64,000 nt of DNA, from assembly GCA_963920575.1 (NCBI GenBank), contig OY986972.1:11358010-11422009 (forward strand), given 5' to 3'. Both the position numbers and the translations under genes were made by a program. Under the pieces are notes generated by a model. It saw nothing but the letters and a program-made list of their open reading frames with translations. It searched no databases and had not been told where the DNA came from. Shown one piece after another: positions 33,640 to 44,370 of this stretch. This stretch comes from Narthecium ossifragum. Lineage: Eukaryota > Streptophyta > Magnoliopsida > Dioscoreales > Nartheciaceae. Position 1 is the stretch's first letter, and the number at the start of each line of letters is the position of its first letter.

Positions 33640-34130
33640 TATCATAGGATGTCAAGGATCATGACGGTGGCGCCGGGGAAGGGGACGATGAGATCGGGGG
33701 CGAGGAGCTCTGCGATCTCGACGATGGCAATGGGGGTGTCGGGGAAGGGGACGGCGAGATCCGGGACGAGGAGCTCCGGGAAGGGGATGGTGAGATCTGG
33801 GACGAGGAGCTCCAGGATGTTGAGGATCGCAACGGGGGCGCCGGGGAAGGGGACGGCGAGATCGGGGGCGAGGAGCTCCTGGATCTCGAGGATCGCGACG
33901 GGGGCGCCGGGGAAGGGGATGGCGAGATCGGGGGTGAGGAGCTCCGGGATCTCGAGGAGTGTGACGAGGGCGCCGGGGAAGGGGATGGCGAGATCGGGGA
34001 CGAGGAGCTCCGGGATCGATGACGGACGGAAGCTCGGGATCGGTGATGGCGAGGAAGGAGGAGATCGGGGACGACGAGGAGGGAGGTGATCGGGGTGGTG
34101 ATGGAGGTGGCGGTGGAGGTGGCGGCGGGG
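33640..34130. repeat. GC-rich tandem repeat, left part of the MULE
   Basis: About six units of 55-65 bp built on GGGGCGCCGGGGAAGGGGA, then YGGCGAGATCGGGG and GAGGAGCTCCGGGATC. Unit boundaries drift by deletions of whole sub-blocks. The open frames on both strands (up to 212 codons) are produced by the repeat. A related GC-rich block lies at 38730-39060, and the two might base-pair. Confidence 0.85.
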
Positions 34131-34239
34131 AAGGAGGAGATCGGGGTAGGAAGAGATTGGGTAAAGGCCGTGGGAAGAGGTGAGGGGAGAGAGAAAAGGC
34201 AGGGAAAATAGGAAAAATGTAGAAAAACATGGAAAAATA

Positions 34240-35782
34240 ATACAAGAGTAACTACCGGAATTGTGAAAAGTAACTACCAAAATTATGGAAAGTAACTACC
34301 ACCAGCATTGTCGGAAGTAACTACCACTAGTATTGTGGAAAGTAAGTACCGCATAAAATAAGTATGGTAGAAACTAAAGTTATTTTTCATTTTCAAAATT
34401 GCAAAGTAAAATTCGACTACTAATTTTTTTTATTTTCCCCATAGTTTTCTTATTTTAGCTAATTTTTGCTCTTATTATTGGTGAAAAGTAAATATTGTGG
34501 AAAGTAACTACTACCGGCATTGTGAAAAGTAACTACCACTAGCATTGTGAAAAGTAACTACCACGAGTATTGTGGAAAGTAACTACCACTTAAGTCAGCC
34601 TTACATTTTTGAAAAAGTAACTACCATGGAAAAGTGCCCTCCCACTATTTTTCTTCATTTATCCCATTTTTTCCTTATTTTAATTGATTTTTTCACATAT
34701 TATTGGTGAAAAGTAACTACCGTGAAAAATAACTACTAAAATTGTGAAAAGGAATTACCACAAGCATTGTGGAAAGTAACTACTACCAGTATAGTGGAAA
34801 GTAACTACCACCAGCATTGTAGAAAGTAACTACCACAAAAATTGTGGAAAGTAACTACCATCAGCATTGTGAAAAGTAACTACCACTTAAGTCAGCTTTA
34901 CTCTTTTGAAAAAGTAACTACCACCAGCATTGTGGAAAGTAACTACCACCAGCATTGTGGAAAGTAACTACCATCAGTATTGTGGAAAGTAACTACCACT
35001 TAAGGCAGCCCTACTTTTTTGAAAAAGTAAATACCATGGGTAATGGACCCCCAATATTTTTTTTCATTTATCCCATATTTTCCTTGTTTTAGTAAATCTT
35101 TTCACATATTATTGCTGAAAAGTAACGACCATGGAAAGTAACTACCGTGGAAAATAACTAATAAAATTTTGGAAAGTAACTACCATGGAGAAGGGGCCCC
35201 CAATATTTTTTCAACTATTATTTGTGGAAAGTAACTACTATATTTTACCAATATTGAAGAGTAACTACAAATATTGAAATGTAACTACCACTGGTATTGT
35301 GGAAAGTAAGTATCAAAATTGTGGAAAGTAACTGCCACCAGTTTTGTGGAAAGTAACTACCGTGGAAAGTAAGTACCGCAAAAAGTAAGTACCCGCGGAA
35401 AATAAGTATGGTAGAAACTAAAGTTATTTTTCATTTTCAAAAATGCAAAGTAAAATTCACCTACTAATATTTTTGATTTTCCCCATAGTTTTCTTATTTT
35501 AGCTAATTTTTGCAATTATTATTGGTGAAAAGTAATTACTTTGGAAAATAACTGATAAAATCACGGAAAGTTACTACCACCAGTATTGGTGAAAGTAACT
35601 ACCACTTAAGTCAGCCCTACTTTTTTGAAAAAGTAACTACCGTGGAAAAGGCCTCCCCACTATTTTTCTTCATTTATCTCATATTTTCTTTATTTTAGTT
35701 GAGTTTTTCCCATATTATTGGTGAAAAGTAACTACTGTGGAAAGTAACTACCAACATTGTGGAAAGTAACTTCCACCAGCAT
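34240..35782. repeat. GTGGAAAGTAACTACC satellite, left block
   Basis: Dozens of short units, mostly 25-26 bp: GTGGAAAGTAACTACC plus ACCAGCATT. They are grouped into larger blocks of roughly 300-500 bp by interspersed stretches such as ACTTAAGTCAGCCTTAC, TTTTTCTTCATTTATCCCAT and TTATTTTAGCTAATTTTTGC. The pattern continues after the solo LTR at 37952. Units vary at one to three positions. Confidence 0.95.
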
Positions 35783-37951
35783 TGTGAGGACCTGCCCCTC
35801 TTTTCCCTTTTGGCTTGTTGTGACCCCAAGGGCAATTTGGGAAATTGCGCCTTGGCGGTCGTTTCACACTGGTTGTGCACACACAGACCTTGTTTGGTGC
35901 TTGTGTTTGTTAGAAGGGTTAGGTGGACCCTGGGTCGGAAGTCCTGTGCTTGGGCTTGTGTTTCAGCCCAAGGTTTCCGTTTTGGGCAAGGGAGATCGAT
36001 CTCCATAGGGGTGAAGATCGATCTCTCTGTGCCTAGTGGTCGCCGTTCTGGGCGAGGAAGATCGATCTCCATGTCCATGAAGATCGATCTCCCTGTGCCT
36101 GGAAGTCTCTGTCTGTGGCTTTCGAAGGACGGCCACCGCGGTGGCCGTCGCTTCCCCTGTCAGGGGAGGGAAGACTTTCCCTCCCCTCCCCCAGCTTTTC
36201 CCCGCCTTCGCCGGCTTTCCCACGGCCTTACCCGCCCCTTCCCCCTTCCTTTCTTCCCCTTCTTCTCTTCTTCTTCCTCGCGGCTCTGCTTTCCCCTGTT
36301 CCGGCTGAGAGCTTTCGCTCGCCGTTCTTCCTCCTCCGGCCACCTCTCCGGGAGCTTGAAGGCTCGTTGGGTTCGTGGCAAGGCGAGGAAGGTCCTGAGG
36401 TAGGACTTGTGGATCGAAGCTGTGTTGAAGAGGTAGGGTTCTTCTTCTAAAACTTCGGCTGTTTGAGGGTTTTGAATCCGGGTTTTGTTTTGCTTGGATC
36501 TCCTAGTGGAGTTGTTCTTTCCCGGTTTTGAAGTCTTGAGTAGCTTCGTGGCACTGAGATCTACCAGCCCACCTAGTTTGGTGAGGTATGGTGGCGGTTT
36601 TCGGCGGTGTTCGTCGCCGTCCGGCCGCCGGCGCGACCCAATCATGATCGATCTCTTGGAAAGAGATCGATCTTGGTCGGGGTGGCCCAGCCCGCCCGAG
36701 CGAGAGCGATCTCCCTGGGAGGGAGATCGATCTCTTGGCGGCTGGTGCATGTGCGGTTTGCGTCCACGTCACCTACAAGATCGATCTTCATATGGGTGGA
36801 GATCGATCTCGTGGGGGTGACCAGGACGGGTGCTCTAGCCTCGAGGAAGATCGATCTCCATGCTATAGGAGATCGATCTCCTTCAGTGCACGGAGAGTTT
36901 TTACTTGTTTAAATGCTGTTTTGCCCGCGGGGCTTCACATGCAAGTGATTTTTACGGTTTTACCCTCGGGGTTTATCCTGTAATGAGCTATGCATGTATG
37001 CTTATCGCTTTGTGGTTGAACCGAGAGAGTGATGCATCTCGGGTTGTGTAGAATAAATGGGCTGACGGTATGCCCTTACCGCTTTGTGGTGAACCGAGGG
37101 AGTCATGACCCTCGGGAGTGTTTAGTATAAATGGGCCGAGGGTGTGCCCTTGTTGTGTTGGTTGTTTACAGCTTTATCATACTTATCCTGCCCTGTTTTC
37201 CTGTGCATTAGACATGCTAGGGTAGGTTGGGTGGGTGTTGACTCTGCTGCTTAGAGTACCGAGTGATGGTAGTCTTAACTTCGGTTGTTCCGCCAAGTGC
37301 GGAGATCCCGCTTGGAGAAGGGGGTCCTACTAGATGCGTCGTGTCCACCCTGTGTCAGGGAATGTCGGAGTTGCCCACCCCTGAGCAGTGGCGTTATCGG
37401 AGATACGCACCTAGGACAGGAACCCTTCGGGTTATTGATGGGATTGTGGGATCCTTGGCAAGCCTCGGTACTTGGCATTAGAGTGTGTCCGGTTGCTTTA
37501 CCCTTGTTTGTGGGAGTTGTTGAGTAGGACCCTGCTGAGCTGTAGCTCATGCCTACCTGGACTGTGTTTGTTGCAGGTGCAGGTGGCCGCTCTGTCCCAG
37601 TGTTACCCCCTTGGTCGTCTCGAGGCAGCGCTCCGGATCCTGACCATGTCTGAGGGTCAGGACGGGTTCGTCTGTGCGTTCGCGGAGACCCCGGTGGGTG
37701 TTGTGTTTCTTTTTGGGGATTGCGATCCCTTGTAGCTGTTGTACTAAACCCTGTTAACTTTTTATTGCTGGTTTGTAATAAATGTTAATAGTTGTTTAGT
37801 TAGCTTGCTTCCGCTCTTTCTCTGTGCCGTCCAGCTATTTCCGCCAGCTGGGCTTTAGTCTCAACTGTTTTCGCCAGTTGAGGCTGTGGTTGTAGGTTCT
37901 CTCCCCCTCGCGCCCCCGGCCCGGTCGCGCTCTGCGGGTCGGGGCGCGACA
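35783..37951 (+). mobile_element. Solo LTR, TGTGAGGACC superfamily, in the satellite
   Basis: A 2169-bp LTR starting TGTGAGGACCTGC and ending GTCGGGGCGCGACA. A perfect 5-bp duplication, AGCAT (35778-35782 and 37952-37956), lies inside a satellite unit, so the insertion is later than array growth. It has at least ten GATCGATC palindromes (35990-36090 and 36640-36880), a pyrimidine-rich leader (36180-36300), and the acceptor-like TTGCAG/GTGCAGG at about 37574. Confidence 0.96.
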
Positions 37952-38335
37952 AGCATTGTGGAAAGTAACTACCACCAACACTGTGGAAAGTAATTACCAC
38001 CAGCATTGTGGAAAGTAACTACCGTGGAGAAGGGGTCCCACTATTTTTCTTGATTTTTTCCATATTTTTTCTTATTTTAGTTGATTTGTTTTCGCATATT
38101 ATTTGTGAAAAGTAACGGCTGTGGAAAGTAATTACCGCGGAAAGTAACTTCCACGGAAAGTAACTTCCATATTTCATGAAAGTAACTACCATATTGTATG
38201 AAAAGTAAGTTCCATAATTTTCATAATATTTTCCATTATTGTGGAAAGTAACTACCAGTATTGTAGAAAGTAACTACCAAAATTGTGGGAAGTAACCACC
38301 AGCATTGTGGAAAGTAACTACCAATATTTTCCATT
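37952..38335. repeat. GTGGAAAGTAACTACC satellite, right block
   Basis: Continuation of the array at 34240-35782 after the solo LTR, with the same units plus variants such as GTGGAAAGTAACTTCC and GAAAGTAACTACCATATT. It ends in an AT-rich stretch before 38400. Confidence 0.93.
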
Positions 38336-38439
38336 ATTTCTTTATTATTTCTGAATTTTTCTCATATATCATACTATTTTTGTTCATTTTTCCTTTGTTT
38401 TCTTTCTCCCCATTACTTACTCCCTCCAGCATTTTTTGT

Positions 38440-39150
38440 TTTATTTTTTTCCGACGGTTTAGAGTCGCTGGAGCTTGATCGCCGGCGAGGAGGGACGATC
38501 GGCGGTTGGGGAGATTGGAGGAGAGGTCGGTCGAGAGTGGGGAGTTGATCCAACGGATGTGATTGTGTCGTTAACTGGTGATTTAGGCAGATGCAAGGTA
38601 GCTCGTCGGTTCGAGGCGGTGACTTCATTCGAGGTGGTGGTTAGAGGCGGCTGCGTAGGAGAAGGGGAGGTCAGCTCGGTAATTGGAATCCAGACCACGT
38701 CGTTATGCTGTCGGCGTCAGTGATCGGCGATCTTGGGATCGGGACGGGGAGTTCCAGGATTGCGACGGATGGGGATCGGGGTGGCGATGGACGACGAGGC
38801 CGATCGGCGACTGAGAGGAGATCGGGGGCGCCGGGGAAGGAGGAGATAGGGGACGAAGGGGCCTCTGGGGACGGAGGAGGTTGTGGATCGGGACGGGGAG
38901 CTCCGGTGATGGGAACATGACAGACGAGATCACTACGGATGGGATCGCGAAGGAGGAGATCGTCAACGGGCGGCATCGGGATCGCGACAGAGGAGGAGAT
39001 CGTCGACGAGCGGCTAGATCGAGATCGCGATAGGGGAGGAGATCATCGACGGGCAGCGAGATCAGGATCGTCGTCGGACGGTGACCTTGGGATCTGCGTC
39101 GGGCTGGGGGGGTGCCAGCGCTGGTGCCGGATGCGGGGTAGGGGTATGGA
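38440..39150. repeat. GC-rich internal region, right part of the MULE
   Basis: GATCGGGACGGGGAGCTCC and related GATCG-rich units repeat loosely here, resembling 33400-34130. Open frames of up to 150 codons look like repeat artefacts, and no domain is seen. It lies just inside the right terminal repeat. Confidence 0.65.
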
Positions 39151-39442
39151 TACATATAAATATAATAGGGGTATTTTAGTCCAACAAAAGTTCAGAGACC
39201 TAATGATAAATTAGTATCTTATAAAAGACTTATTGGTAATTCTCCCTTTAAAGTTTTCTTTGATTACTATCTAAGGCTATGCTTGGGAAATTTCTTTACC
39301 AGTTTCGGGGTATTTGTAAAACACATGTTTTGAGGGTTTTTTAAAGGATGGTTTCTGAGGAGTTTCTAACCAAAAATCTATACTCGGGATTCGTCCTTTC
39401 AAATTTTATAAAAAAAAACTATTAAGCTCATAAGATACTTTT

Positions 39443-39650
39443 AAGGCCCGTTTGATTTGGAGATAGGAGGGCGGGGGATAACTTCCTTATACCCTCTTTT
39501 ATCCTCAAACGTCTGTTTGGTTGGGGAATATGGGCTCTAAATTCCAGAATTGGCTCCTCTAATTTGATAATTTCAACCTAACAATATACTAATCTCAGCA
39601 TACTAACTCCAGAATTATTTAAACCTAGAATAGCCTATCCGCAACCAAAC
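39443..39650. mobile_element. Possible small MITE
   Basis: GGCCCGTTTGATTTGGAGAT at 39445 and TATCCGCAACCAAACGCC near 39645 are imperfect inverted repeats in the style of Harbinger-type MITEs. The left flank is TAA but the right is not, so the duplication is not confirmed. The interior is about 170 bp, AT-rich and non-coding. Confidence 0.4.
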
Positions 39651-39655
39651 GCCAT

Positions 39656-39926
39656 CAATATTATCTTTAAATAGAATGGGGTTAGTGGAATAGGCAAAGA
39701 TGGAATAGCCGGTGTTTTGGGAATAAGCTTTATCTTATTTCTATTCTCATTTCTATCCACGCCGAGTAAAATTTTTTTTGACGTTTCAAGCAATACAAGA
39801 TATAAAAATATTTATTTTAGAATTGCCCTCAAGGAGTATGGCATGAGCCATGCCACGTGGCGTGGTAATATGACATAGTCATGCAATCTATATAACCCTA
39901 TACGGGCCCACTTATATTAATATTTG
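39656..39926. other. Unassigned spacer left of capture copy 2
   Basis: AT-rich sequence with no recognised feature. The phrase GGCATGAGCCATGCCACG near 39839 is a short imperfect palindrome. Confidence 0.4.
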
Positions 39927-40173
39927 GGGGAAGGGGCTCCAATACCATAAAATAAACTTATCATGTTAAAAAAACACTAAGCATAAAATTTAGGACCTTA
40001 ACACCATTTTACATTACAAAAGACACATATATCCTCATCTTCCATCCTACATCTAAAGAACAGTGTTCGCATCATTCTTCGCCCCGATGATCACGTACCA
40101 CTAGATCTAGGCTCCGCCGGGGTTGGATCAGAGTAGGGAGGGGTCGAAGACAACTGGACGGAGGAGGGAAGAG

Positions 40174-40641
40174 ATGTATTTATCGGAGAGACACGCGTTG
40201 CAAGATGAGGAGGCCTCGGTGTACCGCCTGCTGTTCGACGTGTTGGACTCCGACCACGACGGCCAGATCATCCACAAGGACATCAAGGCGTTCTATGGTG
40301 CCATCGCCACCAACAATGACATCTCGGCTATGATCTCCGCCACCGACGCTAACAGTGATGGCTTCATCTAGTTTAACAAATTCGAGCGCATCCTCGGCTC
40401 CTCCAACGACAACTCCTCCTCATCATCCTCTGAGGAGATCATTGCGTAGGTGTTCCACACCATGGACCGTGACGGTAACGGCCACGTGGGCTTCACAGAT
40501 CTCAAGGACTACCTCGACTTGGCTGATATCCCCCCCACCGACGAGGGTGTCGGTGCCATGATCCGTGTTGGCGACGCTGATGAGGACGGGATCTCCTACG
40601 ATGGCGATGAGGGATCTAGAACCTCCGTGATCAAATCATAA
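40174..40641 (+). pseudogene. Captured calmodulin-like (four EF-hand) pseudogene
   Basis: Reading on from ATG 40174 (the same frame is open from 40123), four EF-hand loops appear in order: DSDHDGQIIHKD, DANSDGFI, DRDGNGHVGFTD and a weak DADEDGISYDG. Length and order fit a plant calmodulin-like protein of about 155 residues. Two in-frame stops, TAG at 40369-40371 inside loop 2 and TAG at 40447-40449 before EF-3, break it, and each is a single substitution from a sense codon. No intron is visible, so capture of an intronless gene or a processed copy is possible. Calcium-sensor role is from the family. Confidence 0.86.
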
Positions 40642-40689
40642 TCGTGTCACCATGCATGAATTGTGATCACGACAATAACGATGTTTGAT

Positions 40690-41310
40690 CAGATCCAAGC
40701 TGTCAATTAGATCTCAAAATTTTTTAGTTTTCCTATCAAAGAGAAAACATAGTAAAGAGAAAAGAGAAAACTGAATATTGGATCAATATTGAACTGAAAC
40801 AATAAACAACATACAAAATATAGCAAATAGAAAAGAGAACAGAGAAAATATAAAAGAAAAAACTGAATATGGGGCCAATATTGAATTGAAACAATGAACA
40901 ACATACAAAACATAGCAAATAGAAAAGAAAAAAGAGAAAAAAGAAAAGAGAAAAAAGAAAAGAGAAAAAAGAAAAAAGAATATTGGGCCGAGATTGAACT
41001 GGATCAATGAACAGTATACAAAACATAGTAAAGAACCCCCAACTTCACTTTTCTCTTTCTGATCCATGCTATCGATTGGGTCTCGAAATTTTTTAGTTTT
41101 GCTGTCAAAGAGAAAACATAGCAAAGAGAAAATAGAAAATAGAAAATAGAAAAGAGAAAAGAGAAAATTGAATATTTGACCAATATTGAACTGAAGCAAT
41201 GAACAACATACAAAACATAATAAAGAGAAAAGAGAATATTGGGCCAATATTGAACTGGACCAATGAATAACATACAAAACATAGTAAAGAACTCCCAACT
41301 TCACTTTTCT
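40690..41310. repeat. AGAGAAAA/TATTGAACTGAAAC tandem repeats, capture copy 2
   Basis: Two long units of about 370 bp start with CTCRAAATTTTTTAGTTTT (40712 and 41081). Each contains two or three sub-units of about 100 bp: AGAAAAGAGAAAA runs plus CAATATTGAACTGAAAC and AACAACATACAAAACATAG. Apparent ORFs on the minus strand are repeat-derived. Confidence 0.82.
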
Positions 41311-41885
41311 CTTTTTCATTTTTCTCTTTTCTCTTTACTTTTTTCTCATTCGATCCCCCGTCTCCATCGTCATTCTCGTCGATCAGCCAACAGAATCATT
41401 CACTGATGTCCTTACTATCCCTCCTATACTGGTCTTAACCCATGACGAGCTCACAACTTCATTTTTCTCTTTTTCATTTTACTCTTTTCTCTTTTCTGTT
41501 TTTTCTTCTTTCTTCTCTCTTTTCTCTTTACATTTTTTTCATTCGATCCCCCATCTCCGCCACCATTCTCATCGATCAGCCAGCAGAATCATTCACTGAT
41601 TTCCTTACTGTCCCTTCTATACTAGTCTTAACCCACGGCGAGCTCACAACTTCACTTTTCTCTTTTTTATTTTTCTCTTTTCTCTTTTCTGTTGACTTTT
41701 TTCTCCTTCGATCCCCCATCTCCGCCACCATCCTCGTCGATCAGCCCCCAGAATCATTCGCTGATATCTCTACTATCCCTCCTATACTAGTCTTAACCGA
41801 TGACGAGCTCACAATTTCACTTTTCTCTTTTTCTCTTTTCTCCTTCTCTTTTCACTTTTCTCTTTCCTCTTTTCTCTTTTCATAG
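41310..41885. repeat. Three-copy tandem repeat with CTTTTCTCTTTTTC tracts
   Basis: About three units of roughly 165-195 bp: a pyrimidine tract (TTTTCTCTTTTTCATTTT), then CATTCGATCCCCCATCTCCG, then CTCGTCGATCAGCC ... AATCATTCACTGAT ... CTATACTAGTCTTAACC ... GACGAGCTCACAACTTC. Starts near 41349, 41543 and 41707. Confidence 0.85.
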
Positions 41886-42165
41886 CGATGTCGTTGATGA
41901 GGGCGTTGTAGACTGAGACATTGTGAGGGGCGAAGCCAATCATGGTGGTGCGGGCCATGCCTTCGCCCCTGGACTCGGCCTAGTGGACGAAGCCATTGAT
42001 GGGGGCGGGGTCAACGGATGTGTCCATGGAGTCGAAGATCTGCTCACGGATGGCCTGGAAGGAGTTATCGGGGTCGGAGTCGACGTAGACATCGTCGTCT
42101 GTCACGAAGACCTCCAACGACGACGGATCGGAGGCGTTGAGGCGCTGCGACAACGGATGAGAGGC
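41886..42165 (-). pseudogene. Coding-like fragment of unknown family, capture copy 2
   Basis: The minus frame is open for about 70 codons with one stop: QRLNASDPSS, EVFVTDDDVYVDSDPDNSFQ, IREQIFDSMDTS, then after a TAG, GMARTTMIGFAPHNVSVYN. The first part is shared with copy 1 (17605-17670) but the rest is not. Composition looks like real protein-coding DNA. I do not recognise the family. Confidence 0.45.
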
Positions 42166-42460
42166 GGCACGCTTCTTGATCGTGGCGACGGAGTTGTAGG
42201 GGAGGGAGAGAGGAAGGGGAGAGGACCTTTGGCGGTGAGGGGGAGAGGGACGGGGAAAGGAGGGGTAGAGAGAGGGGGACGATGGAGTTAGAGTTGGTAT
42301 TAGGGTTTGGGTTTAGACCAAACCCTAATCCCAACTGATGTAAAATAGTGTTTAGACCTCAAATCAAATGACAGTTGTGCACCAATAAACAAGTTTCATT
42401 CATTTGGTGTAAACACCAATTAACTAAATAGGGTATTGGGATCACTCTTAGGAGTGTTCA

Positions 42461-42633
42461 TGTGAGGACCCATACCTCTATACCTGGTTCGACCGCGCAG
42501 GTCGAACTCGTGGGTTCAGTTAGTTTTATTTCACGTCGGGTGCGATCGGTCGATCGCATCATTGTTTTTGGACCCAAGAGTAATTTGGTAAAATTGCGCC
42601 TTGTCGGTCGGTTTTTCACCCGTGTAGTGCACA
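42461..42633 (+). mobile_element. LTR 5' fragment, TGTGAGGACC superfamily
   Basis: Begins TGTGAGGACCCATACC and runs through the conserved AATTTGGTAAAATTGCGCC and CGTGTAGTGCACA block, then is cut at 42633 by a minus-strand LTR. The rest of the LTR is not seen to the right, so it was truncated. Confidence 0.8.
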
Positions 42634-43787
42634 TGATGAATAAAGTTTATATCTCACAAGTATACGAATCGGTGTGGTTAGTATAGCAACAAGACGAGTA
42701 TCATACCCACAGAGATTTGTAAAGATTATTAGAGTAAAATGCTAAAAAACAGAGAAGAAAGAAAATAAGGAAGGCAAAGTAAGAAATAAGAAGTACCGAA
42801 AATAGAAGATCTAATAATGAAATAAGAAAATGATGGAAATAAAATGGATGAAAACTAAGGTTTCGATTTCACCAAAACATCCTCATATTATGCATTGAAT
42901 CAACAAAATCTCAATTTAATTCCAAGGGTTCATTCTTCCGGTATGATGATCCGTTCGGCTGCGGTTTTCACCAAGTACCCTCAATTAACTCTTGCTAATG
43001 AACCCATAACTAAATGTCAATCAAGAATCCATTAAGCTCTGAAGAACAATTATAAACCAAGAATTGTCTTAGCTTGAACCCGGCTTTGACATAAACTCAT
43101 TCATTCATAGATCCTGCAAGATTAGGGAATGAACCCTCACCCAATCTCACATAAAACAATCCCTAATACTTCTATTGGCCACATAAAGGTATTTAAGATC
43201 TTAGTTATAATAGTGAATGAAACAAGGAATATAAACTGATTAAATAAGTATGATTCAATAACATAGAATGATTCTGTTAGGCTACATCAATACCTTAGAA
43301 AAGAAAACTAGCCACTCATGTTCATCATGAAGATGACAAAAGTGTTCAAGGAAAAATAAAGAAAGAAAGACAAAGAAAACAAAACCCCCGCCTTTTACAA
43401 AGCACCCTAGCCTATCTGGACACTTACATGAGTTAAGACTTGCTTTAAGATAGCCATGATCACAAGTTGACTCAAAATAGGACTCCTTCTTATTCGTCCA
43501 CGCCAACAGCAACTTTCCTTGTGCCAAACTTCATATTCCCCGTGTCATCACCTATTCCAAGTCGAATGCACGCGAGACATTTGAATTTGCTCGGCTAGAT
43601 CGTCCTCCAAGGCCTATCCGCTCCGCCTGGCGCGCCACCCCCTAGTCCAACTCGGAGTCGCGCACCATCTTCAAATTCTTCCGTCCCAAAACCGTCTCTG
43701 ACCGCGTCATCCGTCTTGGAGCTTCCATCCCAAGTGGAATTAGGTGATTAGCCCGCGTGGCTTACTCTCTAGCACTTATCACATCAG
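42634..43787 (-). mobile_element. LTR (GATATAAA...TTCATCA end family), minus strand
   Basis: The 3' end on the minus strand (…TATAAACTTTATTCATCA) and 700 bp beyond match the plus-strand LTR 54381-55823: GGTTTCGATTTCACCA, TCAATTAACTCTTGCTAATG, and the ACTAGCCACTCATG block. The outer half (43400-43787) does not match. I placed its start at TGATGTGATAAGTGC (43787) on weak grounds. No matching target duplication is seen. Confidence 0.65.
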
Positions 43788-44296
43788 CCTAGTCAAGCCA
43801 AGTCCTAGTCCGACTAGGACTGGGCATCCTGAGCGCGTCGCGCATGCGCTGCGCGCACGCTCTCGTGTGTTGCACGCGCGCTCGACCCGCGCGCCCATCT
43901 TGGTTGGCGCGTGTCCCGCTCGCTTGACTTGCTCCCACACGCGTCATGCTCTGCCGGGCTCGCGCCATACCGCGTCCTGGCACGCCGTCTTCCACTTTGG
44001 CCCTCTCTGTCATGCCATGCTCAGAATTTGTCACGCCAACTTTGGGGAAATGTCGTCTAGCCTCGTTCAAGGTTGTTTGCTCGTGCGATCATGAATTTCC
44101 CAAGGCTTGGTGTGATGCACCGCGCCATGGCCCATGTCAACTCCAGCTGACACGCGTCTTGCTCGATAGGATCCCTTCATGGCTCGCCAAGTTCTGCTTT
44201 GGCTTTGTCCGTCGTGCCATTTTCAACTTCACCGCGCCATCTTCAAGATCCCTCGTGCCATGGTCATGTCATGGGCTCCAACCCCTGACAGTACGG
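43788..44296. other. GC-rich segment, possible LTR or leader
   Basis: CG-rich sequence with words such as GCGCGCACGC, short palindromes (AGTCCTAGTCCGACTAGGACT spans 43799-43819) and CGCGCCAT repeats. It abuts integrase sequence at 44297. The minus strand there starts TGTCAGGGGTTGGAGC, an LTR-like start. Frames of 116-128 codons have no motif. Confidence 0.35.
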
Positions 44297-44370
44297 AGTT
44301 GCTACCAGATGGGTGATGTTGTACTTCTTTAACAAGGAATCAAATGCTTTATTGCAATAGTGCGTGTCCC
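44297..44370 (-). pseudogene. Athila integrase fragment (outer piece)
   Basis: The minus strand reads NKAFDSLLKKYNITHLVATPY, which matches the Athila integrase core after its first catalytic Asp. It belongs to the same element as 44906-47760; an LTR piece lies between. It is cut at 44297. Confidence 0.72.

Larger units (their letters stand above)
33212..39246. mobile_element. Nonautonomous Mutator-like element filled with satellite
   Basis: The ends are inverted repeats (GGGAAAATTACCAATTAGTC at the left; GGGAGAATTACCAATAAGTC read inward from the right), extending with decay for about 100 bp to an AAAATACCC block. The 9-bp flanks TTTAATGCT (33203-33211) and TTTAAAGTT (39247-39255) match at 7 of 9 positions, as for an aged Mutator duplication. 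Inside are GC-rich repeats at both ends and a long GTGGAAAGTAACTACC array. A solo LTR (35783-37951) interrupts the array. No transposase is seen. Confidence 0.82.
39927..42450 (+). mobile_element. Gene-capturing Mutator-like element, copy 2
   Basis: The left end GGGGGAAGGGGCTCC and about 125 bp match copy 1 at 15357. The right end (about 42335-42450) is an imperfect reverse complement of the left, shown by TGTAAAATAGTGTTTAGACC against the complement of the left block, and by GGTATTGGGATC. A hairpin TTGGTGTAAACACCAAT is shared with copy 1. It contains a calmodulin-like pseudogene, two tandem-repeat regions and a minus-strand coding-like stretch. I found no target duplication. A TGTGAGGACC LTR starts at 42461. 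Confidence 0.72.

Noticed and set aside
33642..34280. A 212-codon minus-strand frame and overlapping plus-strand frame
   Set aside because: Both come from GC-rich tandem units. Identical peptide repeats in several frames mark an artefact.
34240..35782. CRISPR-like or telomere-like array
   Set aside because: The repeats are short and diverged, spacers are variants of the same satellite, and the array lies inside a Mutator-like element.
35695..36750. Several ORFs of 100-214 codons as host genes
   Set aside because: They lie in a solo LTR with an exact target duplication, overlap on both strands, and lack domains.
43744..44332. Two plus-strand ORFs of 116 and 128 codons
   Set aside because: CG-rich sequence has few stops. 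No motif, and both strands are open over the same stretch.
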